Origin: Riptortus pedestris
Lineage: Eukaryota; Arthropoda; Insecta; Hemiptera; Alydidae
Direction of reading: 5' to 3'
Assembly (NCBI GenBank): GCA_019009955.1
Contig: CM032233.1
Span: 65,726,001-65,790,000 of the forward strand
DNA: 64,000 nucleotides
Both the position numbers and the translations under genes were made by a program. This document shows, piece after piece, positions 45,230 through 55,581 of this stretch (position 1 is the stretch's first letter; each line of letters begins with the position of its first letter). Below the pieces are notes generated by a model. It searched no databases and was not told the DNA's origin. It saw nothing but the letters and a program-made list of their open reading frames with translations.

Positions 45230-45320
45230 AGGCCTTCGGTCACTAACGATGATGCACTGCATCGAAAGCGCTCTGGCGATTTAATAAATTGTGGAAGCGT
45301 AGCCAATTATTTCATCCTAC
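45230..45320 (+). repeat. Penelope-tail-like stem-loop block
   Basis: ACGATGATGCACTGCATCGA followed by AAGCGCTCTGG and GATTTAATAAATTGTGG. GATGC pairs with GCATC around ACT, followed by GAAA. Same layout as in the inverted repeat at 42.0-42.8 kb (there followed by GCTCTGTCCC). Confidence 0.5.
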
Positions 45321-45420
45321 CTACGATGTGTCTTTGCCTTACAAGACTAACCACCATTTTGTGAATCACTAACTTATCTAGCTAAGAGTATATTTCATAT
45401 TTTCGAGCTGAGACAAAAGA

Positions 45421-46138
45421 CCAGGGGCTGCGCAAACTAAGCAATTTAGCTTATATCTCATATATTCTCTATTTCTAAATACAAATCCGATGAGAAGAAA
45501 TGAAGGTTTACTGAAGGCTGAAAACAAAAATGTGCGAATAACTCGCTTAATATTTGAGTTAAGAAACAATCTTATTTATTTATTTGGTGACACGCAATTG
45601 AAGCGGATAACACTCAGTGTGAATTAGTGTGACCGTGAACAAGGAACCCAACGGTAAAAATAATTAAGAATATTATTTGGTTTTTATATTTATTGTTGTT
45701 GCAATGTTGCTCGTCAACAAAAACAGAACTAAAAAGAAAATATAAAAAAGTAAAAAGGACAAATAAAACGCCAACTATTAAAACAGGAAAAACTAGGAAA
45801 GCGAAACAGAAAACAATCAAAAACAGAACACAAAAGCAAAGAAAAACGTAACATTAAATTCAAAACAAAAAAATATCTTATAAAATAACCAGATAATTAA
45901 TTAATATAATGAGTAGTAAATTATAAATACAATTTCATAATCTCAATCGTTAATATTAAAGATAATGGAAGTATTAATTAAAAATGAATATGTATATAAG
46001 TAAAATTTTTAAATTACGTAATAGCTTCTAAAACCTTACTCATACATACACCACCATACACACAACACACATGCACACACACACACGCGCACACAAAGTA
46101 CAACCTCAATTGCTTATCTCCCCTTAGGGAAGTCTGCT
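45421..46138 (+). mobile_element. Family H, forward, remnants around an insert
   Basis: CCAGGGGCTGCGCAAACTAA and a type b-like section to about 45570, then unrelated AT-rich DNA (45575-46090, with a (CA)n tract), then the 3' tip AAGTACAACCTCAATTGC, CTTAGGGAAGTCTGCT. Confidence 0.6.
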
Positions 46139-46785
46139 TAAAGAAACTTTGTCATGAATTCTCAGAGACAACACACCCTAATGAAATGTGGTTATATTAT
46201 CCTTGTGTGGTTTTATATGAGAAGTTACTCGGCTGTTGTAATTTGCTGATGAACGAATTCATTAAATGAGATATATCCTACTTCTTTATCCGATGCATCT
46301 TTACAATTAACGTACTGAATAATACTATATGTATAATTAAATGGTAGCACAATATCATTTTTTTTAATAATAGTATTAAGAAATTAAGTTTAAAATTTCT
46401 TCAAGTGTCTGAATTTTTCATTGATAAAGACTTATGAGTGTTAACGTTTTATATTAGTAACAGTCTTTTTTCTTTTTCTTTTATAATTGAAAAAAGAAAA
46501 ATTTCTTGAAAATTGAAAGAAATATAATATTATACTTTGAAGGAACTGTTACATATTCTGTAATCATAATTCCTTCTTTAATTTCAGTTTATTACCTAAA
46601 AAACCTCTATTTGTCATAAAGAGAGCCTATACATGTCTCTACAGAGAATTGTTGTATTATACCTTTCCTATAATGCAACAATCAATAAAATTCGTATGAT
46701 TAATTATCCTTTTCATGGTGGATTTGTAGCAGAATTGAGAAGTAGCCGTGACATCTGCGTAGGTGTTAATGGAAACTGATGGCAA
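46139..46785. other. No recognised feature
   Basis: AT-rich; nothing supported. Confidence 0.5.
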
Positions 46786-46948
46786 TTTTCTTCACTACGA
46801 TCATTTAATAACTCAAAATTTTATAAGCAACTCGAATTTATACGTTGACGGATATTTAAAGCTCCAAATTTTATAATTTTTGGTATTTTTATTATTATTC
46901 TTTTGTTTATACTACAGTATATTTCACATTTAATAACTTAAGGGAACG
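46786..46948 (+). repeat. Dispersed repeat R6, copy 1
   Basis: About 160 bp shared with 49507-49668 (CTTCACTACG, CATTTAATAACTCAAAATT, ACTACAGTATATTTCAC against GCTACAGTATATTTCAC). Only point differences and few gaps. Class unknown. Confidence 0.85.
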
Positions 46949-47069
46949 GAATCGGAATAGGATGGAAAGGAAGCTAAAAAATAATTCTTTGTCCAATAGA
47001 TTTTGAATTGTTACCATGAATAAAAGGTTTTCGTAAAGAAATAGAAAGTTTTCGTTCTTTTCTTAAAAA

Positions 47070-47473
47070 TGTTTATTTGATCTTTATCTATATGCATATT
47101 TAGCCTTTTCTGTAAACACTAAAGATCATATTTGTTATCGGATGAAATCGGACCTGGAGTATTAGTGGTTAGAGAGGGTGAATTAGAAAATTCAAAATAC
47201 CTCCGTTATTGGGAGTTTGATCATAAAATGTATAGAACCAATTTTGTTAATCTTTTGATTCCCTACAATTGTTGCTCTATGCATTTATTGGTAACTCAAG
47301 TACTACGCGAGGTTTTCGGACTTTCTTGGTTATCCCTTCAGTCACCCCCCCCCCTTTTACTCATTGGTTTTTTTGCATGTAATTAGAGGACCCGTAGTGA
47401 GATGAGATCACAAGTGTGTTACCAGCACGTGTGAAATCTTTTTAGTTTACGCAGTCCCGGCGAAACGGGATTT
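47070..47473 (-). mobile_element. Family H module, type c-like, reverse
   Basis: Outermost module and 5' end only: AAACACTAAAGATCATATTT, CGGATGAAATCGGACC, CACGTGTGAAATCTTTTTAG, GCAGTCCCGGCG. The 3' half is missing. Confidence 0.75.
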
Positions 47474-47479
47474 TTTAAC

Positions 47480-47570
47480 TTGTGACTGATCACTCCTGAT
47501 GATGCACGGTGGGTAGTGTGAAACATGCAGAATGATGTAAAAATAAACTCATTTAATGAGGGCATGTGTT
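47480..47570 (+). repeat. Penelope-tail-like stem-loop block
   Basis: CTCCTGATGATGCACGGTGG then GTAGTGTGAAACATGCAG and AAAAATAAACTC. CTGATGA and GAAAC frame a short stem (GCAC with GTGT). Confidence 0.5.
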
Positions 47571-48090
47571 TCATTCTCTGATTATCGACTAATTCACATC
47601 AGCAGTCAAATATCCTCTAATATATTTCTTTCTATTGTCCGATTCACGGTAAGCGGATTTCAGCATCCGTAAGATAGTGCTACTTAGAAACGAACCGGTT
47701 CTTATCACATAATTTATTGCCAGAATTGAACACTCCGTTGTTTCATAACTCATTCAGTTTCAATCTGAGCAGGCCTACTGGAAATACAAGCGATACTATA
47801 TAACGAGTCCCTTCTAAAACACAATGCCATTGCCTTGTCCCCAAGATAATCCTATCTGCACAAAAATTCGTTGATATCAGAAAGTATAAGGTTGCCCTAC
47901 ATGGTTTTTTAAAATGTTCTAAGAAAGTCAAAATGGTATAAGAGTTTGAGAACTCTTCCCTTTCAATTTACTCATCGAACATCTTCACTACTACGAGTGT
48001 TTACAATTTTATTACAGCTTTCCAGATATGAGTATACCACACATAAGTGGGGTTACAATATAATATTTTATATATATATATATATAAGTT

Positions 48091-48148
<58 letters not shown>

Positions 48149-49049
48149 CTTGTGTTTTAAATCATGTGTCTTGTTGTAAGTTAACTTCAGACAAAATACG
48201 AGTTTAACTGACAATTTGAATGCAACTTAATACACAAAAATCTTCTGGATTCAATGGACGTATAAGACGTAATTTAGAAGAATAATGCTTATGATAAAAT
48301 AAATAATTTATACATACGTATATTCAACGTCTAAGCGTAATTCAAATAGGATCGCATTTCCACCACTCTATAGCCGACATAAAAAATCAATTAATATTGA
48401 AAATTATTGCACTTTACTTGTTTGAGCTGCTATCTCAATATGTTCCATTAATTATATTTTCTGATTTAATCAATATCTACCTTTACTATACTATGGAGCG
48501 TTAAATAAAATTAACCTAGTGATGGGAGGTGGCCAATTAATACTCAATAATTACTTTATGAATTTTCTTATATCTGTTTTGTGAAACAAAACAGGAGATT
48601 TAATCATAAAACTATTGTATAATTGAAGTTGAAATTTCTTTTAGTCCGAAAAAAAATGAAACCTCAAGTAGCGTATTCTTTCTATTTCTATGAAAGCGTT
48701 AATAAAGGATAGACATCAAAATGGTAACTGTAGAAAGAAAACCTCCTATGAAATAATGGTCAGCCCATCCATTTCCAGATTGCCCTCTAAAAGCCGTTTT
48801 TGTTGTCTTTGTTTATATTATGCATTGATGTAGATAAAAAGTAAAGAAATATAATCCACAAAAGAAAGGAGAAATCTAAATTTGAGATATCCAATAAATA
48901 AAACAAGAGTTGTTAGCAAATAAGAATTGCTAATAAGGATTCTTTTGAGGTAATATGGAAATAGGAAACGGTTTATTTTAGAGCTTAAATCGGTCCTTTT
49001 TAGAACTTTAACGAAAAGGAAATTCAATCAATTCTTCAGTGAAAGACTA
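47571..49049. other. No recognised gene; (GT)n at 48090-48144
   Basis: Contains (TA)n then a long (GT)n tract. Nothing else supported. Confidence 0.5.
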
Positions 49050-49335
49050 ACTAAGTCACTGATTTTGAAATCTTTCTCTTAGTATTTCGTTATTTTTCAG
49101 ACGGAACCACAATTTAACACTCTGTTAAAACATACAAGTGTCAACAGACCTCAGTTTTAAGAAACATTTTACTTTCAATATGTAGCAAGGTGTTTTTTGA
49201 CACAATGATTCTGAGGATAAATAGTCTTTGTCTTACCAGGTAAAAAATTTGCCGATATAAAGTCGTTTTGAAATCTTATTTTCTCCAACAATCCATTATC
49301 CAAAATATGCCTATCCATTGGAAATTCCAGTACGG
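49050..49335 (+). repeat. Dispersed repeat R3, diverged copy
   Basis: CCGATATAAAGTCGTTTTGA, CAACAATCCATTATCC and CATTGGAAATTCC align to the reverse of 34436-34530. Strongly diverged. Confidence 0.45.
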
Positions 49336-49506
49336 CCGCTCAAGAAAAACTGGAAAGGTTAAAAAGTTCAATTCAGTGCCAAAAGAAAATTTTTTCACCA
49401 CAATTAAGACATGCCAAGTCCGTTTCAAAATTCACAAAACTTCTAAAAAAAATTAGGGAAGGTGACAAGTTGGAAACACCGTACATATATAACATTATTT
49501 CGCGAT

Positions 49507-49668
49507 TTCCTTCACTACGTCCATTTAATAACTCAAAATTGTATAATCATCCTGAATTTATTCGTTGACTGATATTTAAAGCTTCAAATTTTATCATTTC
49601 TCCTATTTTTATTATTATGCTTTTGTTTATGCTACAGTATATTTCACGTTTAATAACTTAATGGAACA
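49507..49668 (+). repeat. Dispersed repeat R6, copy 2
   Basis: Second copy of 46786-46948. Confidence 0.85.
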
Positions 49669-49710
49669 TTGGATTTCCTATATATCTGCTTAGTCACTTA
49701 GGGGGAAATA

Positions 49711-49914
49711 AACTGCTCAAAAATGAATAGGGATATTGGCTGTTTTGTGGTATGTATGGGGCCTAGCACATTTTTTTTATTATAAATATCATTAATATTT
49801 ATTAGAAATTATTGTCTTTTTCCCCCATAAAAAAAAAATTTTATTAAGATCGATTTAATTAAAATTAATAGGATAAGAAAAAGTAACCAATATCCCTATT
49901 CATTTTTGAGCAGT
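49711..49914. mobile_element. TA-flanked MITE, about 204 bp
   Basis: Terminal inverted repeats of about 30 bp: ACTGCTCAAAAATGAATAGG then GATATTGGCT at the left; its reverse complement closes the element at 49885-49914. TA lies on both sides (49709-49710; 49915 on). Length, TIRs and TA duplication point to a Tc1/mariner-type MITE. Its right end abuts the (TA)n tract of a family H copy, which would supply TA targets. Confidence 0.85.
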
Positions 49915-49917
<3 letters not shown>

Positions 49918-49988
<71 letters not shown>

Positions 49989-50098
49989 TTTTGAACGGAC
50001 CTCATTTTCGTCATCTACTAGGTAGGATCGGTGGGCATTTGAAGAAAAACTTCGGAAATTCCGTCATAAGTACGACATCAATAGCTGATTTCCCTTAA
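49918..50098 (+). mobile_element. Family H 3' arm, forward
   Basis: (TA)n tract, CAGTTTTGAACGGACCTC, TAGGTAGGATCGGTGGGC and AGCTGATTTCCCTTAAG; the last half of the palindrome is lost. The rest of the copy is absent. Confidence 0.88.
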
Positions 50099-50633
50099 GC
50101 TCAATTTGCGTGATGGGCTGTTTCTTGCATGCTTCAGTATGAGATGTTGGAGTATATATTCCACTTTTAATAATAGATGATTTAAATTGTTATTTCTATT
50201 TCCTAAATAGTGACAAAACAAAATTGTCCATATTTATAATTCATAAACAGTTTCCCTTAATCTCTTGTGCGTGCTGAGATAAATTTAGAGTCAATTAGTC
50301 AAAATTGAGAAGGGGTATTAATTAGCCTACACATTAGAATAATAATTAAAATTAAAAGAGCCCGAGGGCTTTGTAAATAATGAATTAGGGTTTAGGAGAG
50401 AGACTGTAGGAGTGGGGTAGTGAATTGAGGAGTGGACTAATCTGCCGTGGCGGACACAGGTTCTGAGCAGGGACCTCTGCCAATGAGCTAAATCCCTCTC
50501 CTTCCCGCTCTGACAACTTTGTTATGCTCCCAGCACTCCCTGTTTGTCCATGAATAAATATACCATTGAGAATTGTAATTTCTTTCAGGGCATTTCCCTT
50601 AAGGTAAATCTCACATTCAGCCTGTGGAACTCT
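50099..50633. other. No recognised gene
   Basis: A 91-codon minus-strand frame (50385-50660) runs into a family H fragment and has no motif. Confidence 0.4.
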
Positions 50634-50722
50634 TTTAGCAACTGTTGAGGCTGTACTCATGACGCCATTTTCGAAAGATTACGTCAAATGTTCGCCGATC
50701 CTACCTAGGAGACGAAGAACAT
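50634..50722 (-). mobile_element. Family H 3' arm fragment, reverse
   Basis: AACTGTTGAGGCTGTACTCA, TCGCCGATCCTACCTAGG; broken at the palindrome and directly followed by a forward 5' end. Confidence 0.7.
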
Positions 50723-50818
50723 AAATTCCGCCACGCAGGGGCTGCGTAAATTTAGCAGATTTCCAGCCTGAAGTTTTACAGTAGATAAATCTACATACTG
50801 CTAACATTCAACATTTAA

Positions 50819-51667
50819 ACGACAAGGCTGTGACCCAAGACAAATTTGACAAGTCAGAATCACTCTTCTTGTCTCAAAATAGCATTTAGAAATGTTAAGA
50901 AGAATAGTGTGTTAGTGTGTGCGTGTGCTTGTGTGTACCCCCCCCCCTCGTCACCAATGAGACCTTAAAATGAAATATTCAATAAAAAAAATGCAAAAAA
51001 ATACATTTATAGCATAATAATATATTATGTAATATTTATTATATAATAGCATACTATTTAATACCTTTACTTACGAAATAAATAAATAGTAGCATATTAT
51101 TATTATACAAAAATACACCTAAGTATAAAAAATTATATACAATTATTAACCAACACAGTACATAAAAAATCAAAGGACACTCATTTACAAAGAAAATAAT
51201 GCAAAAAAAAAACATAACTATTTACTTGACAATTCGTTTTTGGCAAAATATTCAGGGAAACTGTAATATACTATGTTGTTCACCGCAAATACTTCTTTCC
51301 CACTTACAGAAAAGTTAGGTACCTCTTCTATTTGTTTTTATTATTTTAACAATACCATCACTTTCTTCCATTTGTCTTAATAGTTCATTTCTAATCTCAT
51401 CTTCAGTGATAAATAGCGAATTCAGTGTCATAGAAAATTTACAAAAGGGAAGTTAAACAACAAGGCTGTGTCAAATACGACACCTACCGGCACAAACACT
51501 CCGAAAAAGTATGAAAAATGGTGGAGGACAGAGCTTGCAATGACCTTGACATGTAGTTGACTATTGAATAGGAGGGTATTAAGCACACCAGTCTTGTCCT
51601 GTTTGTTACAAGCTCATGCGTGTACAACTTACGGCATAGGTGTCACATATGACACGGCCTTGTCGCT
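50819..51667 (-). mobile_element. piggyBac-like non-autonomous element, TTAA-flanked
   Basis: Flanked by TTAA at 50815-50818 and 51668-51671. Ends ACGACAAGGCTGTG (left) and, in reverse at the right, AGCGACAAGGCCGTG are terminal inverted repeats. A related internal copy (AACAACAAGGCTGTGTC) lies at about 51455-51475. The insertion lies within a family H copy. Confidence 0.75.
51315..51431 (-). pseudogene. Short coding remnant inside the TTAA element
   Basis: ATG-initiated 38-codon frame (MTLNSLFITEDEIRNELL, acidic) followed after the stop by a frame reading LFCKWERSICGEQ. Position just inside the right end suits the start of a transposase, but no domain is recognisable. Confidence 0.3.
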
Positions 51668-52138
51668 TTAAGGTTAAAACCACCAATATTAATTTAATAA
51701 ATGCAAACAGTAATGAGATATCTTTAAATAAATTTTAATAACCAGCCAGCGGAAAGCGTCTGAATTTTAACCAAACAGGTTGGCCTATCCCTCAGAGCTG
51801 ACCATATACATAAAAATATGCTTCACCGGAAAGAAAAACGATTACTGAAATATATTTGAATATAAAATATAAATTTTATTAGAAACTATTTACTATATCT
51901 AATTCTATAATTTATAATGGATTATAATAATTTTTATCTCAATTACCCAAATTTTAATAATCCAAGAGCTAAAGACGGGGGAGGGGGTGATCATAAGATC
52001 GTATTTGCCAAATAATAAAGGTCTCTTGAAAACAATATTTGGTATTTAAGCTTCGGATAATGTAGTTTATTACGTAACAGAGTATTGTTTATGTAACATG
52101 AGTAGAAGTGGGGCTTTTCTAAAGGCTGAAAACTGAAA

Positions 52139-52531
52139 CGTCCGTCACGCAGGGGCTGCGTAAACTAAGCAGATTTCCCTTGGAAGTTTTACAATAGACC
52201 CGAAGTTAGCCGATCTCGTCATAGAAGCTGAAAACAGAAAAATGCCAATATCTCGGTTAATATTCAAGATACAGAATAAATGTATATAACACTATTTATA
52301 GTACATTTAATTTTCAATACGATTGATTCTATATCCTTTTTCGATTCGACGTATGGTAACGGAGATATTTTGAATTTTCAAAAATCCTCCCTTCTAAACC
52401 CCCCCCCCTCACACGATTTCAGCCATTAACGAACATGATCTTTATTTTTACATAAAAGGTTTAAATATCGAGTTTGGAAACGATCAAACGAAAATTGCGA
52501 CCGCTAGAGCGTTAACAGACAAATATATATA

Positions 52532-52586
<55 letters not shown>

Positions 52587-52704
52587 GAACGGACCTCATT
52601 TTCGTCATCTCCTGGGTAGGATCGATGGACATTTAAAGAAATTTTTCGAAACTCGCGTCATGAGTACGACCTCAATAGCTGATTTCCCTTAAGGGAAATC
52701 TGCT
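52139..52704 (+). mobile_element. Family H, complete type a copy nested in another H copy
   Basis: GTCCGTCACGCAGGGGCTG to AAGGGAAATCTGCT, with a perfect terminal palindrome and a long (TA)n tract (52521-52580). It lies in the A-run between AACTGAAA and AAATGGAAATATCTCG of the host. No host base appears duplicated, so the two ends can be read precisely here. Confidence 0.93.
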
Positions 52705-52930
52705 AAAAATGGAAATATCTCGATTAATATACAAGATAGTGAAGTCATGTATATAACAATATTTATAGTGCATTTACTTTTACAAAAGTTGCCAAATTTT
52801 ATGTAAATTTAAAGTTCAAGTTGGGCAATAGCTGATATTCGACCAGTGGGTAGAACAAATCTTATTGCAAATTTAATATCCTGCAATTTTTATTATATAC
52901 AGTTTCTTTATCTTTAATAATAACCGCATT
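52705..52930 (+). mobile_element. Family H host copy, right part
   Basis: AAAATGGAAATATCTCGATT, CATTTACTTTTACAAAAG, then decayed sequence with a short reverse block (CAAGTTGGGCAATAGCTG...TCTTATTGCAAATTTAAT). Confidence 0.75.
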
Positions 52931-53132
52931 TTTCAGACTTGAGTTTTATTTTATTTTATCAAAAGCATTTAAATGTCTCAAAATATGCGTTTACTTACAT
53001 GTATCGTACCATTTTTTTAAAATTATTTTTATGAGGCAATTTGAAAAACGCTGTCATTCAGAAATCTAGCGAATCTTAAGACATTTTTATTTCGGGTAAA
53101 TTTACTGTACTCCAAACAGTAGACTGAAGAAT

Positions 53133-53188
<56 letters not shown>

Positions 53189-54129
53189 TAACTCTGTGAT
53201 ACTAAAGGTAATTTGGAATTTATATATTGAGTAACATATTATTACTGTATTTGAAAAAAAGGACAAGTTTTTGCTAATCAGACTTGCTACTAGAGTGCCA
53301 ATTCATTAGTCGTTCTTTGGGACTCTCAAAGTCATCAAGTGTACCTTAAATTCTGAAATCCTTCAATATTAAAAATTACTTAAGTATCCGAGAACCAACT
53401 GAGTCGTATCATTACTCTAAAATATTTGTGCCCCTGTTTCTAAACTAAAACCATGTTTCCCTGCTTAAATATTCTGAAAAAAAAGAAAACCTTTGTAAAT
53501 ATCACATCAATTTACTGAGATTCGTCTATTCTTATTGTGACTGCAGTGAAAATTATGGGAAAAAAGGAAGGAGGAGTGTCCATCAGGAACGTTAGCCTCT
53601 TGGGCCAAAATAAGTAATATTATTCTTCAAGTATCCTAAAGGGATTTGGTAGCCTGGTTAAGGGGGGTGTAGCTGAGATATCGGGAGCGTTCTCCTTAAT
53701 GGCGGCGAAATAAAGGGTTGATTTAGTGATGCTGTTAGGCCCCCTTAAGTACACATTCAAGCTTCGTTAATGTGTTGCCTAATCTACACTAGCCTCCCCC
53801 CAACCCTTAGCTCACTCTTCCCAAATCTCGCCGGCGACCAACACCTTTTGTCATCCCTTTTTGTTGATAGCTCGTCTTCTCAAGTCAGACTCATTAACAG
53901 AAAACGGTAAATGAAACATGCAAAATAATGAAGCGGAAAGATAGGCTATCCCCAAAGAAGAGGCATTCTTGTTGGGGTCAGGACTTTTTATTTGTCTAAA
54001 ATTATCAAAAGAACTTTGAATTGACTCTCATCATTGTTTGATTCGCAAATTAAACATGATTTGAGTTTAATTTGCTGTTCTCTTCAAACATTGTCCCAAA
54101 CCTTTACTATTGACTATTCATAGGTTTTA
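52931..54129. other. No recognised gene; (TA)n at 53138-53186
   Basis: A long TA tract without family H flanks, and somewhat GC-richer sequence at 53640-53880. No coding motif recognised. Confidence 0.5.
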
Positions 54130-55098
54130 TCAGATTTCTCCTAAATCTGCTTCTTTGCTGTTGAGGTCGTACTCATTTTCGATTTTCGAAAATTTTCTCA
54201 AATGTCCATCGATCATACCTAGAAGATGACCAAAATGAGGTACGTTCAAAATTATATATGTATATATTATATATATACTCTGGCGGTTGCGATTATTGTT
54301 TTATCGTTACCATTTTCGATATATAAGCCATTCATGCAAAACTAATTATCAAGCTCGTTACGGCTAAAATTGGACCGGGGAGATGGGGGAGGGGTTTAGA
54401 GGGGGGAAATTTCGAAATTTCTCAGTTACTATGCGCCGTATGATAATGTGTATAGAACTAATCTGATTGCAAGTTTAATTGTCTATAAATGTTGTTAAAG
54501 ACTGTTTTCTCTAAGATTCATATTAACCGAGATATTTGGAATTTTTTTGTTTTCAGCGTTCAGTAAACCCCCCACTCCTACTCGTGTCCTAATATCAAAT
54601 AGCTCTTATAACACGCACCTCTTTATTCTTTAAGCTTAAATTTCAAATATTGCTTGCATGGGACCATTATTTTGCGCGATGCATGCAAATTCGTTGTGCG
54701 ATAACGTCATCAATTTAGATTTTACTTTCCAACTCGAAATATTTATTTGATCTATACCATACTCGATATTTAATATTTTCTGTCAACAGTTAAGATCATA
54801 TTTGTTATTTTCTCAAATCGTACATTGAATAGCGGTGGTCTAGTGGTGAGGGGATTCTAGAATTTTAAATATATCTGTTATTTTAAGTCGGATTGTAAAA
54901 TGTTATAGAACCAATTTTGTTAAATTATTGGTGGTCTACAATTGTTTTTCTTTACATCTTTTCTCCTCCTTTTACTCTTCTTCTTTTCAGCCCTCATAAA
55001 AACTACCCCTCTCCCGCCCCTTCTACTTTTGTGAAATCAGGTCACAAGTGTATTATAACAGCACGTGATGAATCTGCTTAGTTTACGCAGCCCCTGCA
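54130..55098 (-). mobile_element. Family H, long type c copy, reverse
   Basis: TCAGATTTCTCCTAAATCTG at the 3' end, short TA tract, first module (G-rich block at 54382-54405), second module (from ATTTGATCTATACCATACTC, about 390 bp later) and the 5' end CTGCTTAGTTTACGCAGCCC. Good example of the two-module form. Confidence 0.85.
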
Positions 55099-55581
55099 TT
55101 TTGGAGTTGGTTGAAGAAAATTCATAAATATCAGTTTCGTACTAATAATACTATTACTACATTGTACAACTAGTTTGGATACAGTCCAACAAGATGGAGT
55201 AGTGGATTCATAATAATCTCTCCTGAAGAATAGACATCATTTTTAAAATCTCTTAGGTCACGGACACAACATGTTAGGGAAATCTGCTAAAACAAACTGA
55301 TCTGCTATTCTCATTTTTTTCGTGACTACTGGCATACATTTATATATTCTAAGAAATTTTCTTTATTTCCCAAAAGTACCATTTTGTAGAGCTCAGTACT
55401 AATTTAGAACTCTAATTAAAGCAATGTTTATTTTCTATTATGATAGCTTGGGAAAACTAAAATAATGGAAATGCTCAACATTTGGTGACGATGATGACAA
55501 GAAAGTACTTCATCTGCATTAGTTTATTGAGTTTGAGAATGTGGGTTAATGGAATTAAACAAAACGAAAAAAATGATTTTA
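55099..55581. other. No recognised feature
   Basis: AT-rich flank of the piggyBac element. Confidence 0.5.

Larger units (their letters stand above)
50724..52138 (+). mobile_element. Family H host copy, forward, left part
   Basis: ATTCCGCCACGCAGGGGCTG at the left; interrupted by a TTAA-flanked MITE (50819-51667); then an extra section like that at 35.9 kb, the type b insert (TATTTGGTATTTAAGCTTC) and GGCTGAAAACTGAAA, where another H copy is inserted. Continues at 52705. Confidence 0.8.

Noticed and set aside
45614..45820. Hydrophobic 68-codon minus-strand frame resembling a membrane protein
   Set aside because: Composition follows from an A-rich, low-complexity insert; no start context, homology or signal beyond repeated F/V/L.
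50385..50660. 91-codon minus-strand frame
   Set aside because: Its start lies inside a family H 3' arm and no motif is present.
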